From JAAOIF01 sp965217125 (GTDB lineage: Bacteria > Pseudomonadota > Gammaproteobacteria > PS1 > Pseudothioglobaceae), in NCBI GenBank assembly GCA_965217125.1, contig OZ244244.1, positions 124,001 to 188,000 of the forward strand: 64,000 nucleotides of DNA. Reading direction: 5' to 3'. Numbering within the stretch: the first letter of the stretch is position 1; each line of letters begins with the position of its first letter. The notes under the pieces were generated by a model. That model saw nothing but the letters and a program-made list of their open reading frames with translations, ran no database searches and was not told the origin of the DNA. The position numbers and the translations under genes were made by a program. This document shows, piece after piece, positions 1 to 9,741 of this stretch.

Positions 1-1073
1 AAAATATTATTAATCAGTAAGCCACTCTCGCGTGACAATAGTGAAAATCTATGACACACACTGTGCATTGATTTTGCCCGTAATGCATATAGCAGTAAAG
101 ATGTGCCAATCACCAATACCAAAAATATCAAAATAAACAAGCCTCTACTCGGGTCAGCGGCAAAGGAATGCACCGAAGTGAGAATGCCTGAGCGCACCAA
201 AAAGGTGCCAAGCAAACTCAGTGAAAAGCCTGCAATTGCCAATAATACAGTCCAATGTTTAAATGCACCGCGCTTCTCACTCACCGTTAAAGAATGCACT
301 AAGGCTGTAGCAACCAACCACGGCATAAAAGAGGCGTTTTCTACTGGGTCCCAAAACCACCAGCCGCCCCAGCCAAGCTCATAATACGCCCACCAACTGC
401 CTAAAGTAATGCCAAATGTTAAAAAGGCCCAGGCCACCAAAGTCCAAGGGCGCGACCATCTAAGCCAAGTTGAATCTAACTGTCCGCGAATCAGCGAAGA
501 TAACACAAAAGCAAACGGCACTGCCATACCAACATAGCCCATATACAACATCGGTGGATGGATAATTAAACCAAAATCTTGTAGTAGCGGATTGAGCTCT
601 CGACCTTGCAATGGGATAATATTTAAGCGCTCAAATGGATTTGAGGTAAATAGTAAAAACAGCAAAAAACCAATACTAAGCAAGCCCAAAATAATCAAAA
701 TATGGCTTAGCACTTCTGCTGGTAGGCGCTTAGAAAATACTGATACTGCAACACTCCAAGCTGCTAATATCAAGGCCCATAATAGTAGTGAGCCTTCATG
801 CGCCCCCCAAACTGCCGACACTTTAAAAACCATTGGCAACTGCGTATTAGAATTATTAGCAACATATTTAAGGGAAAAATCATCAACAATAAAAGCATTC
901 ATCAATATCGCAAATGCAATCATCATCCAAAATAATTGCACCCACACCAAAGGCTTGCAGAGTTGCGATAAAGCAAAATTAGCCTTAACCAAGCCTAATG
1001 TTGGCAATGCAACTTGCAATAGTGCAAACACCAACGCCAAGATTAATGCAAAATGTCCAATTTCAGCTAACAT
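1..1073 (-). CDS. ccmF: Cytochrome c-type biogenesis protein CcmF (5' part; cut by window edge)
   Basis: Translating the minus strand from an ATG at 1073 gives an uninterrupted frame that runs off position 1, so about 357 N-terminal residues are present. It begins MLAEIGHFAL and has a series of hydrophobic segments. The tryptophan-rich WWD signature of the haem-handling protein family is visible as GWGGWWFWDPVEN at around residue 240, followed by a short LVATALVHS-type segment. CcmF is the membrane part of the system I haem lyase that attaches haem to apocytochrome c CXXCH motifs outside the cytoplasm. The cell needs it for c-type cytochromes such as DsrJ in this same window. It lies 2 nt downstream of serB, so the two may be co-transcribed. 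Confidence 0.93.
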   Translation of the reverse strand, partial: MLAEIGHFALILALVFALLQVALPTLGLVKANFALSQLCKPLVWVQLFWMMIAFAILMNAFIVDDFSLKYVANNSNTQLPMVFKVSAVWGAHEGSLLLWALILAAWSVAVSVFSKRLPAEVLSHILIILGLLSIGFLLFLLFTSNPFERLNIIPLQGRELNPLLQDFGLIIHPPMLYMGYVGMAVPFAFVLSSLIRGQLDSTWLRWSRPWTLVAWAFLTFGITLGSWWAYYELGWGGWWFWDPVENASFMPWLVATALVHSLTVSEKRGAFKHWTVLLAIAGFSLSLLGTFLVRSGILTSVHSFAADPSRGLFILIFLVLVIGTSLLLYALRAKSMHSVCHRFSLLSRESGLLINNI

Positions 1074-1075
1074 AA

Positions 1076-1876
1076 TTAATGCTCAAAAAAATCCATTATT
1101 TTATCAAAACCAGCAAAATTAATAATAATATCTGCTTTATCAACCACAGCTGGTTTTGCATGATAAGCCACTGACACGCCAGCCACTGACATCATCGCTA
1201 AATCATTTGCACCATCCCCTGCCACTATTACTTGCTCAGGCAATAGGTGATATTGCTCGCACAATTCATCCACAAACTGCGCTTTGGCAGCCGCATTAAT
1301 AATCCTACCTTGAATACTGCCGTTTAGTTGATTATTTTCAATAGCTAATTCATTAGCACGCGCATCATCAAGCCCAATATCTTTAGCTAAACGCTGGGTA
1401 AAATAGTTAAATCCACCAGAAACTACAGCAGTTTTAACGCCCTTCTTTTGCAAAAAATCAATCAACTGCCTAACACCGGGATTAACTTGCAAACGCTGCT
1501 TATAAACTTTATCTAACACCTCAATATCCAAGCCCTTTAACAATGCCACGCGCTCAATCAAGGCGCTGTCAAAGTCAATCTCACCTTGCATGGAGCGCTC
1601 GGTAATAGCGGCTACCTGCGGTTTAAGATTGGCAAAATCAGCAATTTCATCAATACATTCAATATTGATAAGGGTCGAATCCATATCACTAACAAACAAG
1701 CCGATTTTGGCAAAATCAACCGTAGGCAAATAATTAAAATCGCTTTGATGCTGTTGTCTTAAATGGGTTAAATCAAGCTGGGTTTGATGGCGAATATGCG
1801 TTGTAAATATTGCAAAATCACTTGAAATTTGCTTGGCAATATCAGTATCTAAACTGTGTTGAATAAGTGTTCTCAT
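1076..1876 (-). CDS. serB: Phosphoserine phosphatase
   Basis: A 266-residue HAD-superfamily protein that hydrolyses O-phosphoserine to serine, the last step of serine synthesis. The nucleophile motif DMDSTLINIECIDE (DxDxT, about residues 85-98), the motif II serine in VVSGGF (about residue 170) and the C-terminal metal-binding GDGANDLAMM (about residue 220) are all intact. The N-terminal 75 residues form the usual poorly conserved regulatory region. Length matches proteobacterial SerB. It sits between ccmF and tRNA-Leu on the same strand. Confidence 0.95.
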   Translation of the reverse strand: MRTLIQHSLDTDIAKQISSDFAIFTTHIRHQTQLDLTHLRQQHQSDFNYLPTVDFAKIGLFVSDMDSTLINIECIDEIADFANLKPQVAAITERSMQGEIDFDSALIERVALLKGLDIEVLDKVYKQRLQVNPGVRQLIDFLQKKGVKTAVVSGGFNYFTQRLAKDIGLDDARANELAIENNQLNGSIQGRIINAAAKAQFVDELCEQYHLLPEQVIVAGDGANDLAMMSVAGVSVAYHAKPAVVDKADIIINFAGFDKIMDFFEH

Positions 1877-1886
1877 GCCTAATAGA

Positions 1887-1971
1887 TGGTGCGGAAGGAG
1901 AGACTCGAACTCTCACATCTTGCGACACTGGAACCTAAATCCAGCGTGTCTACCAATTCCACCACTCCCGC
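1887..1971 (-). tRNA. tRNA-Leu (anticodon UAG)
   Basis: Read on the minus strand, the sequence folds as a class II (long variable arm) tRNA. The acceptor arm GCGGGAG pairs with CTTCCGC with one G-U pair, the D-loop contains GGTAGACA, and the anticodon stem CTGGA/TCCAG encloses the loop TTTAGGT, giving anticodon TAG. The T arm contains GTTCGAGTC, and a CCA end is encoded at 1889-1887. All of this fits leucine tRNA reading CUA and other CUN codons. The coordinates include the CCA. Confidence 0.95.
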
Positions 1972-2000
1972 AATATTCCCTTATAAGGAAAAGATTTGCT

Positions 2001-2006
2001 ATTATA
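2001..2006 (-). promoter_or_regulatory. Candidate -10 box for tRNA-Leu
   Basis: A perfect TATAAT reads on the minus strand about 30 nt upstream of the tRNA 5' end. No convincing -35 hexamer is seen at 16-18 nt spacing. The assignment rests on position and the exact -10 match only. Confidence 0.4.
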
Positions 2007-2122
2007 CCTATTACCCTAATCCAAAAATAGTAATTGCAAAGATGGCGTTAAGCCTTGCTCTTGATTTTCAACCCTCACTCCCATGCCTCTGGGTGGAAAT
2101 ATATGCCGAACTTGCAGAAAAA

Positions 2123-3766
2123 TCAAGGACAAATTCTGTGCAAATTTTTAGTTGTTGCCTCTTTCAATTTGACTTTATGTTGTCGGGCAAAAACCGCTGC
2201 TTGTTTGGCTTTTTTGCATTGTTTTATAATAATAAGTGCATCAATATTTGCATTGTGTGCCTGAGAATTGCTGGTATCGATTTGCACTGAACGACCAAGC
2301 GCCATTGAAGCTTGTTGATGTTGTTTTAATACCAACAAAGAAATGCCTTTGTTATAAAAAGCTTTTGCCAATTTTCCAGTGTGCTTTTTTGGAAAAAGTT
2401 TTATTGCTTTATCAAAATGTTGTATCGCTTGCTTGTATTTATTGGCATTGTAAAATATATTCCCTTGATTATAAAAATACACAGCTAAATTCAAATGTGC
2501 ATATTGTGGCGTAACCTCATAGCTAACGCTATTCGACCATAATGTAAATTTATTTTGCCACACAGGAATTTGCCTAAATGCTGACAATAATGTAAAAATT
2601 AACAAAACACTTAGTAATCCAATACGCCAATATTTTTTATCTGCCATACCCGAAACTGCTAAGGCCGTGCCAATCATAGCAAGATAAATATACCTATCTG
2701 TTACTAATGAATACTTTTGAAAAAAGAAATCAACAAAACCAGAAGTTGTGAAAAACCCAGCAATAAATAACGCAGCAGCAAACACCAACAAAGGCTGAGT
2801 TTTGCGCCTCAGCCACAGTAAATAGCCCAAAGCAAAAGGCACTAAAGCCAAAGGATAAAACCACCACTGCACGCTAATAAATTTTGGTGAAAGTGTATAA
2901 GATGCACTCAAATAGTAAGGATAAATTATTTTATACAAATAAAAAACAATGCTATCTAATCATGCAAAGGGGCGTTGCCAAAAATCCAGTGTATATTGTG
3001 CAAAATTAGTATTAGCACTAAATTGTGCAGAGCCGGTAATCAACACAAAAACCAAAGCAATCAGTGCAAAAGGCAAGATTTTTTCAATATTTTTGCTTAA
3101 TTTAAAGCCATAATGAAAATAATTAATGATAAATACAAAAGGCACTAACACAACTGCTGAAGGCTTGCTTAATGCCGCTAAAACAAAAAATATCAATGCT
3201 AAATAAGATAGCTTTGCTGATTTTTTAAGATAATAATAGCAAGACAACAAAACAAACAAAGTGGCTAAAAGCATCCGAAACTCACTAACAAAAGCCACCA
3301 CCTCAACCTGAATCGGGTGCAATAGAAAAAACCCAACACCAATTAAAACTGCCCATTTATTAACAATAAATTGTTTAAGAATAGTAAAAACTAATAAGCC
3401 ATTAATAATATGCACCACAACATTACTTAAATGCAAAACACTATTTACTGGTAATGATAGCAGTTCAGCAATGGATTTCAGCAAACCCCAGAATAGATAA
3501 CTGATAGGGATATACATAGCAAAAAACGGCTGGGTGAAAAGCTGAGTAAAACTCGCCCATGAAGGATGTTCAACAAAAGGATTACTTAAGTGATTAATAG
3601 GCTTAGAAATATCATCCCAAACAAACTCAAAATTGTAAACTTGCAGATAAATTAACAACGGAAAAATAACCAGCAACGCGGTAATTATTCGATAATCAGC
3701 ACTAAATAAATCACTAAATTGAAAGTTTAGTGCTGTTGCTTGTTTTTTTGATTTTTTTCTTTTCAT
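2123..3766 (-). pseudogene. TMTC-like membrane glycosyltransferase paralog interrupted by an in-frame TGA
   Basis: Two collinear pieces in the same frame (3766-2960 and 2959-2123) together match the intact paralog at 5845-7608 almost end to end. They are separated only by a TGA at 2962-2960, where the paralog has TGG (Trp): PFA-stop-LDS here against PFTWLDS there. The N-terminal half has the GT-C features FVWDD near residue 50 and HPIQVEVVAFVSE in a loop between membrane helices. The C-terminal half has further membrane helices and TPR-like repeats. The family transfers sugars from a lipid carrier in the membrane. It ends in the conserved tail ...LHRICP. No frameshift is seen and the rest is well preserved, so the lesion may be recent, or rarely read through. 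It would be about 547 residues and lacks one TPR unit present in the paralog. Confidence 0.85.
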
Positions 3767-3789
3767 TTTTGAGTATTTTACTTAAAAAA
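3751..3789 (-). repeat. Shared 5' leader, copy 1 (with copies at 5809-5844 and 7591-7630)
   Basis: The 5' end and leader of the three consecutive minus-strand genes are near copies. Each has an AAAGTAAAATA-like leader, then the ATG, then codons for MKRKK. The copies start the TMTC pseudogene, the O-antigen-ligase-like gene and the intact TMTC gene. The two TMTC genes are paralogs, but the ligase-like gene belongs to another family. Sharing of leader and first codons there implies the 5' end was copied from its neighbours. Confidence 0.7.
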
Positions 3790-3860
3790 TAAGACATTGC
3801 TTGATTTATTAGAGGCATCTAATTTGCAGCATGATTAATGTCCTTGCAGCAACTTTGACT

Positions 3861-5822
3861 TTATTTTTTTGCTTTTTCAATCAAGTTTTTTAAACTTAGA
3901 TTCTCGCCATGATATTTAATATACAACTGGTAAAAATGTGTTGCTTGCTTAATTTTATTTAATTGCAAAGCCATTTGAGATAACTGATGAAAAGTAATAT
4001 TCTTAATTGCCAACAAGTGTTCTGGCTGTTCGGTTAATTGTTGATAAAGTGCTAAAGCCAAAACTGGTTTATTGGCTTTATTATAAAGAATAAACTGATT
4101 GACATAATCTTGATAATTTCCCCTCGGGTGTATTTTTTTAGCCTGCTGTGCTGCAACAATAGCCTCATCTATGCGATTCAATTGCATCAAATTATAAGCT
4201 TTTATGCGATAATAGTGCCAGCTATCTGGCACACATTGATTAAGCGAATTTAACCTGCCCAAATCAAAATAATGCCGTTTTTCAGGCTCGCTTCCTTCAA
4301 TAGTATTTAACAAATATACAACCGTTTTTTGGCAATTTAACGGATTGTTATTGATTGGGTCTGACCAGTGCTGTTTTTTAATATTATTATCCATTGTTGT
4401 CAAAGTATTTAACCATCCAACATTAATAATCAAAATCAAAATCAACACAATTGCCAATAAAGCAAAGCTCAAATTATGATAAATAGCCTTAGTGATTTTG
4501 AACTGCTTTATGTTGCTATTAAAATTATCACTGGCTTTAACAATCATCCCGCTATACAAAGCAAATATCATCAAAGGCGCAGCTAATTGATAAGGAAAAC
4601 TAAACTGCATATTGGCAAAACTACCGCTAAGTGCAACCCCTAACAGCAAATAAAATAATTGTTGTGTGTCTTGATGATGGCGAATAAGTTTAAATAAATT
4701 CATCAGCAAAGCTATCACCACCGCTATAAATATCGCAAGCCCAATTATGCCTAATTCAACGCCTAACTCTAATCCATCGTTATGAACACGCACCACAGTC
4801 ATACCGATATTGGTATGTGCCGTAGTTGTTTGGTGGAAAATATTATTATAAAAACTACCCATACCGCTACCAAACCACGGACTTTGTTCAATCATTAGTA
4901 AAGCCGCCTGCCATATTTGATAACGCGCATTTTCCACATTCTGTGCAGTATTAACAATAGCATCAAAACGCTGTGATAGCACATCCCAAAACGGATGCCA
5001 GCCTGTAGGCGATAAACTGATTAACAACAATAAAATCATAAAAGCAAGCGCAGAATTTAAGGTATGTTGAGGCGACCAGTGCAATTTTTTAGCCTTTAAA
5101 GATTGTTTAATATTTTTCCGATAAATAACAAAAAACACCAGTAGCAGCAAAATTTCCACACTAATGCTTAGCCAAGCGGCACGAGTCTGAGTATGAAATA
5201 CATAAGCCAACATCAGTGCCATAATAAATGGAGATAGGGCGGCCATTTTTTGATTACTCAGCAATAGAAACACACTGATTGGAAATACCAATACAATCAC
5301 TTGTGCCGCCATATTTTTATTGACAAAATTTGCCGCTGGCGGAATGGCGTGAGTAAAAATATCAACCCCCGATAAAAACTGAAAAAGACCAATGGCAGAG
5401 ACATAAAAGCCAATAAAAGTTAATGTTTTAACCAGCGTAGTAAATGTCTTTTGTTCAGCTTTAAAGTTGAGTGCCAATAAAAAAACCGCAGCAGCACCAA
5501 GCCACAACAAATATTTACTCAAAAAGAAACCAATATTATCCGACCAAAAGAACGATATTGTTGCCAGCAGAAATAAAGCGACTAACCATAAACGCGTTGC
5601 ACTTAATGTAGCGTTTATGCTTTTGACTTTCCTATTGCTATACAGCCCATATAACAACAAAGCAACAAAACCAGTCTCAGCAATAATCTCTCGATAAACA
5701 CCAGAATAATTAAGAGCAGATCCAACAAAAAAACCCAAAGTACAAATTGCAATCAAAATAATCACAAAATAATTAAGATTATCCGTTTGTTTGGCAATTT
5801 TTGAGCGTTTTTTTCTTTTCAT
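3861..5822 (-). CDS. O-antigen ligase / Wzy-type polymerase-like membrane protein with C-terminal TPR region
   Basis: A 653-residue protein with about ten to twelve hydrophobic segments in residues 15-480 and a soluble C-terminal part with TPR-like helices (about 520-653). The Wzy_C-type signature is the periplasmic loop ending VRVHNDGLELGVELGIIGLAIF at around residue 345; this HND...ELG block is typical of O-antigen ligases, oligosaccharide polymerases and PglL-type protein O-glycosyltransferases. A GSGMGSFYN motif precedes it. The family acts on undecaprenyl-linked glycans at the periplasmic face. Its position between two GT-C paralogs supports a glycan transfer role, but sequence alone does not say whether the acceptor is lipid A, pilin or another protein. 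Its MKRKK start copies that of its neighbours. Confidence 0.78.
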   Translation of the reverse strand: MKRKKRSKIAKQTDNLNYFVIILIAICTLGFFVGSALNYSGVYREIIAETGFVALLLYGLYSNRKVKSINATLSATRLWLVALFLLATISFFWSDNIGFFLSKYLLWLGAAAVFLLALNFKAEQKTFTTLVKTLTFIGFYVSAIGLFQFLSGVDIFTHAIPPAANFVNKNMAAQVIVLVFPISVFLLLSNQKMAALSPFIMALMLAYVFHTQTRAAWLSISVEILLLLVFFVIYRKNIKQSLKAKKLHWSPQHTLNSALAFMILLLLISLSPTGWHPFWDVLSQRFDAIVNTAQNVENARYQIWQAALLMIEQSPWFGSGMGSFYNNIFHQTTTAHTNIGMTVVRVHNDGLELGVELGIIGLAIFIAVVIALLMNLFKLIRHHQDTQQLFYLLLGVALSGSFANMQFSFPYQLAAPLMIFALYSGMIVKASDNFNSNIKQFKITKAIYHNLSFALLAIVLILILIINVGWLNTLTTMDNNIKKQHWSDPINNNPLNCQKTVVYLLNTIEGSEPEKRHYFDLGRLNSLNQCVPDSWHYYRIKAYNLMQLNRIDEAIVAAQQAKKIHPRGNYQDYVNQFILYNKANKPVLALALYQQLTEQPEHLLAIKNITFHQLSQMALQLNKIKQATHFYQLYIKYHGENLSLKNLIEKAKK

Positions 5823-5844
5823 TTTTGAATATTTTACTTAAAAA

Positions 5845-7608
5845 TCAAGGGCAAAATTTGTGCAAATCTTTAGCTACTGACTCTCGCAATTTGACTTTAT
5901 GTTGTTGGGCAAAAACTACTGCCTGTTTAGCTTTTTTGCATTGTTTTAATGAGACTAATAAATGTATTTTCCCATTGTGGGCATTAATATTAGCAGGGTT
6001 AATTTTAACTGCTTGATTAAAATGTTTTAGCGCTTGCTGATATTTTTTTAAATGCAACAAAGCGAAGCCTTTATTGTAAATGGCTGCGTCACGGCTATTA
6101 TCTGTATAAGCATAATTAGGGTCAATTTTATTGGCTTGGTCAAAATAATCTATTGCCTGCTGATATTTTTTTAAATGCAGTAAAGCCAAGCCTTTATTGT
6201 AGATAGTTATGCTAAGGTTAGAAGTGTAATGTTTTGGATGAAGTTTAATTGCCTTGTCAAAATATGTTATAGACTGATTGTATTCCCCTACATTGTAAAA
6301 AGCTTTGGCTTTACGGTCAAAATGCACAGCTAAATTCTCATGTGCATATTGTGGCATAGCCTCATAATTAAGACTATGCGACCATAATTTGAATGGCTTT
6401 TGCCAAATTGGAATTTGCCTAAATGCCGATAAAGCAGCAAAAATAAGTAAAACACCAAGCAATAAAACCTGCCAATATTTTCTATCTGCTAAATTAGCAA
6501 CGGCTAATGCCGTGCCAATCATCGCAAAATAAACATATCTATCTGCCACTAATGAAAATTTTTGAAAAGAAAAATCAACAAAGCCCGAAGTAGTGAAAAA
6601 TCCAGCCACAAATAGTGCGGCAGAAAATACCAACAAAGGCTGAGTTTTGCGCCTTAGCCACAACAAGTAGCCTAAAGCAAAAGGCACTAACGCCAAAGGA
6701 TAAAACCACCATTGCACACTAATAAATTTAGGCGAAAGCGTATAAGAAGCGCCCAAATGGTATGGATAAACAATCTTATACAAATAAAAAACAATGCTAT
6801 CAAGCCAAGTAAAAGGGCGTTGCCAAAAGGCTATCGCATATTCAGATATATCAGCATTAAATTTGAATTGAATTGAGTGGGTAATTATCACAAAAACCAA
6901 AGCAATCAGCGCAAAAGGCAAGGTTTTCTGAATATTTTTGCGCAACTCAAAACCAAAATGAAAATAATTAAGCAAAAACACAAAAGGCACTAATACAACC
7001 GCTGAAGGCTTGCTTAATACCGCCAAAACAAAAAATATTAATGCTAAATAAGATAAATTTGCTTGGTTTTTAAGATAATAATACAAAGCAAATAAAGCAA
7101 ATAAAGTGGCTAATAAATTTCTAAATTCACTTACCCAAGCCACCACCTCAACTTGAATCGGATGCAATAGAAAAAACCCAACGCCAAGCAAAACCGCCCA
7201 TTTATTAGCAATAAACTGTTTGAGAATAGTAAAAACCAACAAACCATTAATAATATGCACTACAACATTACTTAGATGAAAAATACTATTAACAGGCAGT
7301 GATAGTAATTCAGCAAGTGTTTTAAGTATGCCCCACAACAGGTAGCTGACGGGAATATACATACCATAATAAGGCTGGGTAAAAATCTGAGTAAAACTCG
7401 TCCAAGAAGGATATTCAACAAAAGGGTTATTTAAATGATTAGTAGGCTTAGAAATTTCATCCCAAACAAACTCAAAATCATAAACTTGTGCATAAATTAG
7501 CAACGGCAAAATAACTAATAGCAGGGTAATTATTCGATAATCAGCACTAAATAAATCACTAAATTTAAAGTTTAGTGCTGTTTGTTTTTTTGATTTTTTT
7601 CTTTTCAT
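5845..7608 (-). CDS. TMTC-like GT-C membrane glycosyltransferase with TPR repeats
   Basis: A 587-residue protein when started at the ATG at 7608 (MKRKKSKKQ). A longer in-frame start at 7680 is rejected because the two neighbouring genes start at the equivalent MKRKK. Residues about 20-400 hold around ten membrane helices, with FVWDE in the first exoplasmic loop and HPIQVEVVAWVSEFR as in the TMTC/protein O-mannosyltransferase-like family. Residues about 420-587 hold TPR units, two of them nearly identical (KGxALLHLKKYQQA, 41 residues apart), as if recently duplicated. Inferred role is transfer of sugars from a polyprenyl carrier to a surface glycan or secreted protein. It forms a cassette with the ligase-like gene and the broken paralog downstream. 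Confidence 0.78.
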   Translation of the reverse strand: MKRKKSKKQTALNFKFSDLFSADYRIITLLLVILPLLIYAQVYDFEFVWDEISKPTNHLNNPFVEYPSWTSFTQIFTQPYYGMYIPVSYLLWGILKTLAELLSLPVNSIFHLSNVVVHIINGLLVFTILKQFIANKWAVLLGVGFFLLHPIQVEVVAWVSEFRNLLATLFALFALYYYLKNQANLSYLALIFFVLAVLSKPSAVVLVPFVFLLNYFHFGFELRKNIQKTLPFALIALVFVIITHSIQFKFNADISEYAIAFWQRPFTWLDSIVFYLYKIVYPYHLGASYTLSPKFISVQWWFYPLALVPFALGYLLWLRRKTQPLLVFSAALFVAGFFTTSGFVDFSFQKFSLVADRYVYFAMIGTALAVANLADRKYWQVLLLGVLLIFAALSAFRQIPIWQKPFKLWSHSLNYEAMPQYAHENLAVHFDRKAKAFYNVGEYNQSITYFDKAIKLHPKHYTSNLSITIYNKGLALLHLKKYQQAIDYFDQANKIDPNYAYTDNSRDAAIYNKGFALLHLKKYQQALKHFNQAVKINPANINAHNGKIHLLVSLKQCKKAKQAVVFAQQHKVKLRESVAKDLHKFCP

Positions 7609-7648
7609 TTTTAGGATTTTACCTAAAAAAATTTTAGAGACCTTGCCT

Positions 7649-8362
7649 CTAAAATAAAGTGATAAGGTAGAATATGGCAAATAATATAGGTTGATGGATT
7701 AAATATACTAACAAAGCGTGTTTGCCTAAATATACTAAGCTTTGCTGTAGCCAAGCTTGTCGCCAGCATATTTGCTGGGAAAATATTGGCTGATGCCAGC
7801 CTAAACGAGTTATGGCAAGCCCTAATAAAACTACTGATAACCACGGAAAAATAGGGACAAAATCTTGTGTTTGCTGAGGCAGGGACAACATTGTTTGTAA
7901 AATTGACAGCCAAATATTATCATCAAACCCTAAAAAATAAGCGCTAAATATCAATACGGCAAATACGATTGCTGTTTTAGGATGGAATAATACCGGCAAA
8001 ACCAATATAGAGGCAAGCCAAATAAAATGCAAAATGCCAAAATAAATCCAACTATCTGGAAATAAATAATAACTCGCTATTGACACTGATAAAGCGGAAA
8101 TTCCCAATACAATAGTGCGTCTCATGACTTTGTTTAGGTGGATTTTTAATAGATGGCTTAACACCAAACTAATGCCCATTGAAAACAAGAAAAAACTAAT
8201 AATCAGGTAGCGAAAACTTAACCAAAATGGGGTAAAAAAATCAATCTGTAAATAACCAAAATAATGCAAATCAAAAAAGAAATGATAAATAATCATCAAT
8301 ATAACCGCCAAACCTCTGAAAATATCTAAGCCGAACAGCCGTTGGTTTTTATGCTTAATCAT
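7649..8362 (-). CDS. DUF1624 (heparan-alpha-glucosaminide N-acetyltransferase-like) membrane protein
   Basis: A 237-residue, about seven-helix membrane protein beginning MIKHKNQRLFGLDIFRGLAVI. The LDIFRGLAVILMIIYHFFFD opening is the hallmark of the DUF1624/HGSNAT-like acyltransferase family, which moves acetyl groups across membranes onto sugars. It overlaps the end of cysG by 4 nt (ATGA) and lies 40 nt upstream of the glycosylation cassette. Either glycan acetylation or simple co-transcription with cysG is possible. The substrate is unknown. Confidence 0.8.
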   Translation of the reverse strand: MIKHKNQRLFGLDIFRGLAVILMIIYHFFFDLHYFGYLQIDFFTPFWLSFRYLIISFFLFSMGISLVLSHLLKIHLNKVMRRTIVLGISALSVSIASYYLFPDSWIYFGILHFIWLASILVLPVLFHPKTAIVFAVLIFSAYFLGFDDNIWLSILQTMLSLPQQTQDFVPIFPWLSVVLLGLAITRLGWHQPIFSQQICWRQAWLQQSLVYLGKHALLVYLIHQPILFAIFYLITLF

Positions 8363-9741
8363 TTAGCCTCAAACCAGTTTAGTTTTTCTCTAAGTTTGAC
8401 GACTTCGCCGACAATAATCAAAGTTGGCGGGTGAATAATTGTATTTTCAACTAAATTAGGCAATTCTACCAGCGTTGTTACATAAACTTTTTGCTCAGCT
8501 GTTGTGCCTTTTTCAACCAATGCCACTGGCATATTAGCGGACATACCGTGTGCAATTAATTGTGCAGATAAATATTTAGCCCCAACCAATGCCATATAAA
8601 AAACAATGGTTTGTTGCTCGAGCGCCAGCTCACCCCAAGGCAAATTCATACTGCCGTCTTTTAGATGTCCGGTAACAAAACGACAGGATTGTGAATAATC
8701 TCGATGAGTCAGCGGGATTCCTGAATAAGTAGAACAGCCCAAAGCGGCGGTAATGCCCGGCACCACTTGAAATGGAATAGCATTTTCGGCTAAGCTTTCA
8801 ATTTCTTCACCGCCACGACCAAAAATAAACGGGTCGCCGCCTTTTAGCCGACAAACTCGCTTGCCTTGTTTGGCTAAATCCACCAATAATTGATTGATGC
8901 CGTCTTGTGGAACGCTATGATTATCGCGTTGTTTGCCGACATAAATTAACTGCGCATCGCGTCTAACCAACTCCATCACCTCAGCTGATACCAAACGGTC
9001 ATACAAAATAACATCGGCTTGTTGCATTAGCCGTAAGGCTTTGAAGGTCAGCAAATCAGGGTCACCAGGGCCGCCACCGACCAAATAAACCTCACCCACT
9101 TTGCTATCACTACTATTATCAAGCTGGGTTTGCAAATCTGCTTTGGCTTCGTCTAATTTGCCAGAAAATACTTTTTCAGCAATAATGCCAGAGAAGATTT
9201 TTTCCCAAAAATGGCGCCTGTCTTCAATCTTGTTAAACTTGTCTTTTACTTGCTGCCTGAAGTTTCCTGCAAGTGTTGCTAATTCTCCATATCCATGTGG
9301 AATCGTGCTTTCCAACTTTGCACGAATCAAACGCGCTAATACTGGCGCCTTAGCTGCTGATGAAATCGCAATCATAACGGGTGAGCGATTTACAATAGAC
9401 GGCATCACAAAGGAGCATAGGGCAGGTGAATCAACTACATTAACTGGAATATTAGCAGCTTTTGCGAGTTTAGCAACTTGTGCATTTAATAGGCAATCAT
9501 CTGTGGCTGAGATAATCAGCATTTGTGCGCTAATATCATCCGCTGTAAAGGCTTTTTGAAGATGTGTTATTTTATGTTTAGCAACTAATTGAGTGATGCC
9601 GGTGCAGCATTTTTTTGCTATGCAAGTTACTTGTGCATCAGCCTTTAATAATAAATTAATCTTACGCAAGGCAATATCACCGCCACCAACCACGAGGCAG
9701 GGTTTTTGTTTAATATCAATAAAAATAGGAAAATAGTTCAT
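8359..9741 (-). CDS. cysG: Sirohaem synthase (multifunctional CysG)
   Basis: A 460-residue fusion. Residues 1-200 form the precorrin-2 dehydrogenase/sirohydrochlorin ferrochelatase part, with the NAD-binding VVGGGDIALRK near residue 17. Residues 215-460 form uroporphyrinogen-III C-methyltransferase with VGGGPGDPDLLT, RLKGGDPFIFGRGGEE and VVPGITAA. It converts uroporphyrinogen III to sirohaem. In this organism sirohaem, amidated by DsrN, is the cofactor of DsrAB encoded further along the window, although cysG is not inside the dsr operon. It is translationally coupled at both ends: ATGA overlap with hda upstream and with the DUF1624 gene downstream. Confidence 0.95.
   Translation of the reverse strand: MNYFPIFIDIKQKPCLVVGGGDIALRKINLLLKADAQVTCIAKKCCTGITQLVAKHKITHLQKAFTADDISAQMLIISATDDCLLNAQVAKLAKAANIPVNVVDSPALCSFVMPSIVNRSPVMIAISSAAKAPVLARLIRAKLESTIPHGYGELATLAGNFRQQVKDKFNKIEDRRHFWEKIFSGIIAEKVFSGKLDEAKADLQTQLDNSSDSKVGEVYLVGGGPGDPDLLTFKALRLMQQADVILYDRLVSAEVMELVRRDAQLIYVGKQRDNHSVPQDGINQLLVDLAKQGKRVCRLKGGDPFIFGRGGEEIESLAENAIPFQVVPGITAALGCSTYSGIPLTHRDYSQSCRFVTGHLKDGSMNLPWGELALEQQTIVFYMALVGAKYLSAQLIAHGMSANMPVALVEKGTTAEQKVYVTTLVELPNLVENTIIHPPTLIIVGEVVKLREKLNWFEAK

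Noticed and set aside
592..1122. Open frame on the plus strand across the ccmF region
   Set aside because: It is antisense to a clear CcmF sequence with the WWD motif, and its translation is Asn/Lys-rich without homology features.
2960..2962. TGA as selenocysteine or a reassigned codon
   Set aside because: The paralog has Trp there, no selenocysteine insertion hairpin is evident just downstream, and no other gene in the window needs TGA decoded as an amino acid.
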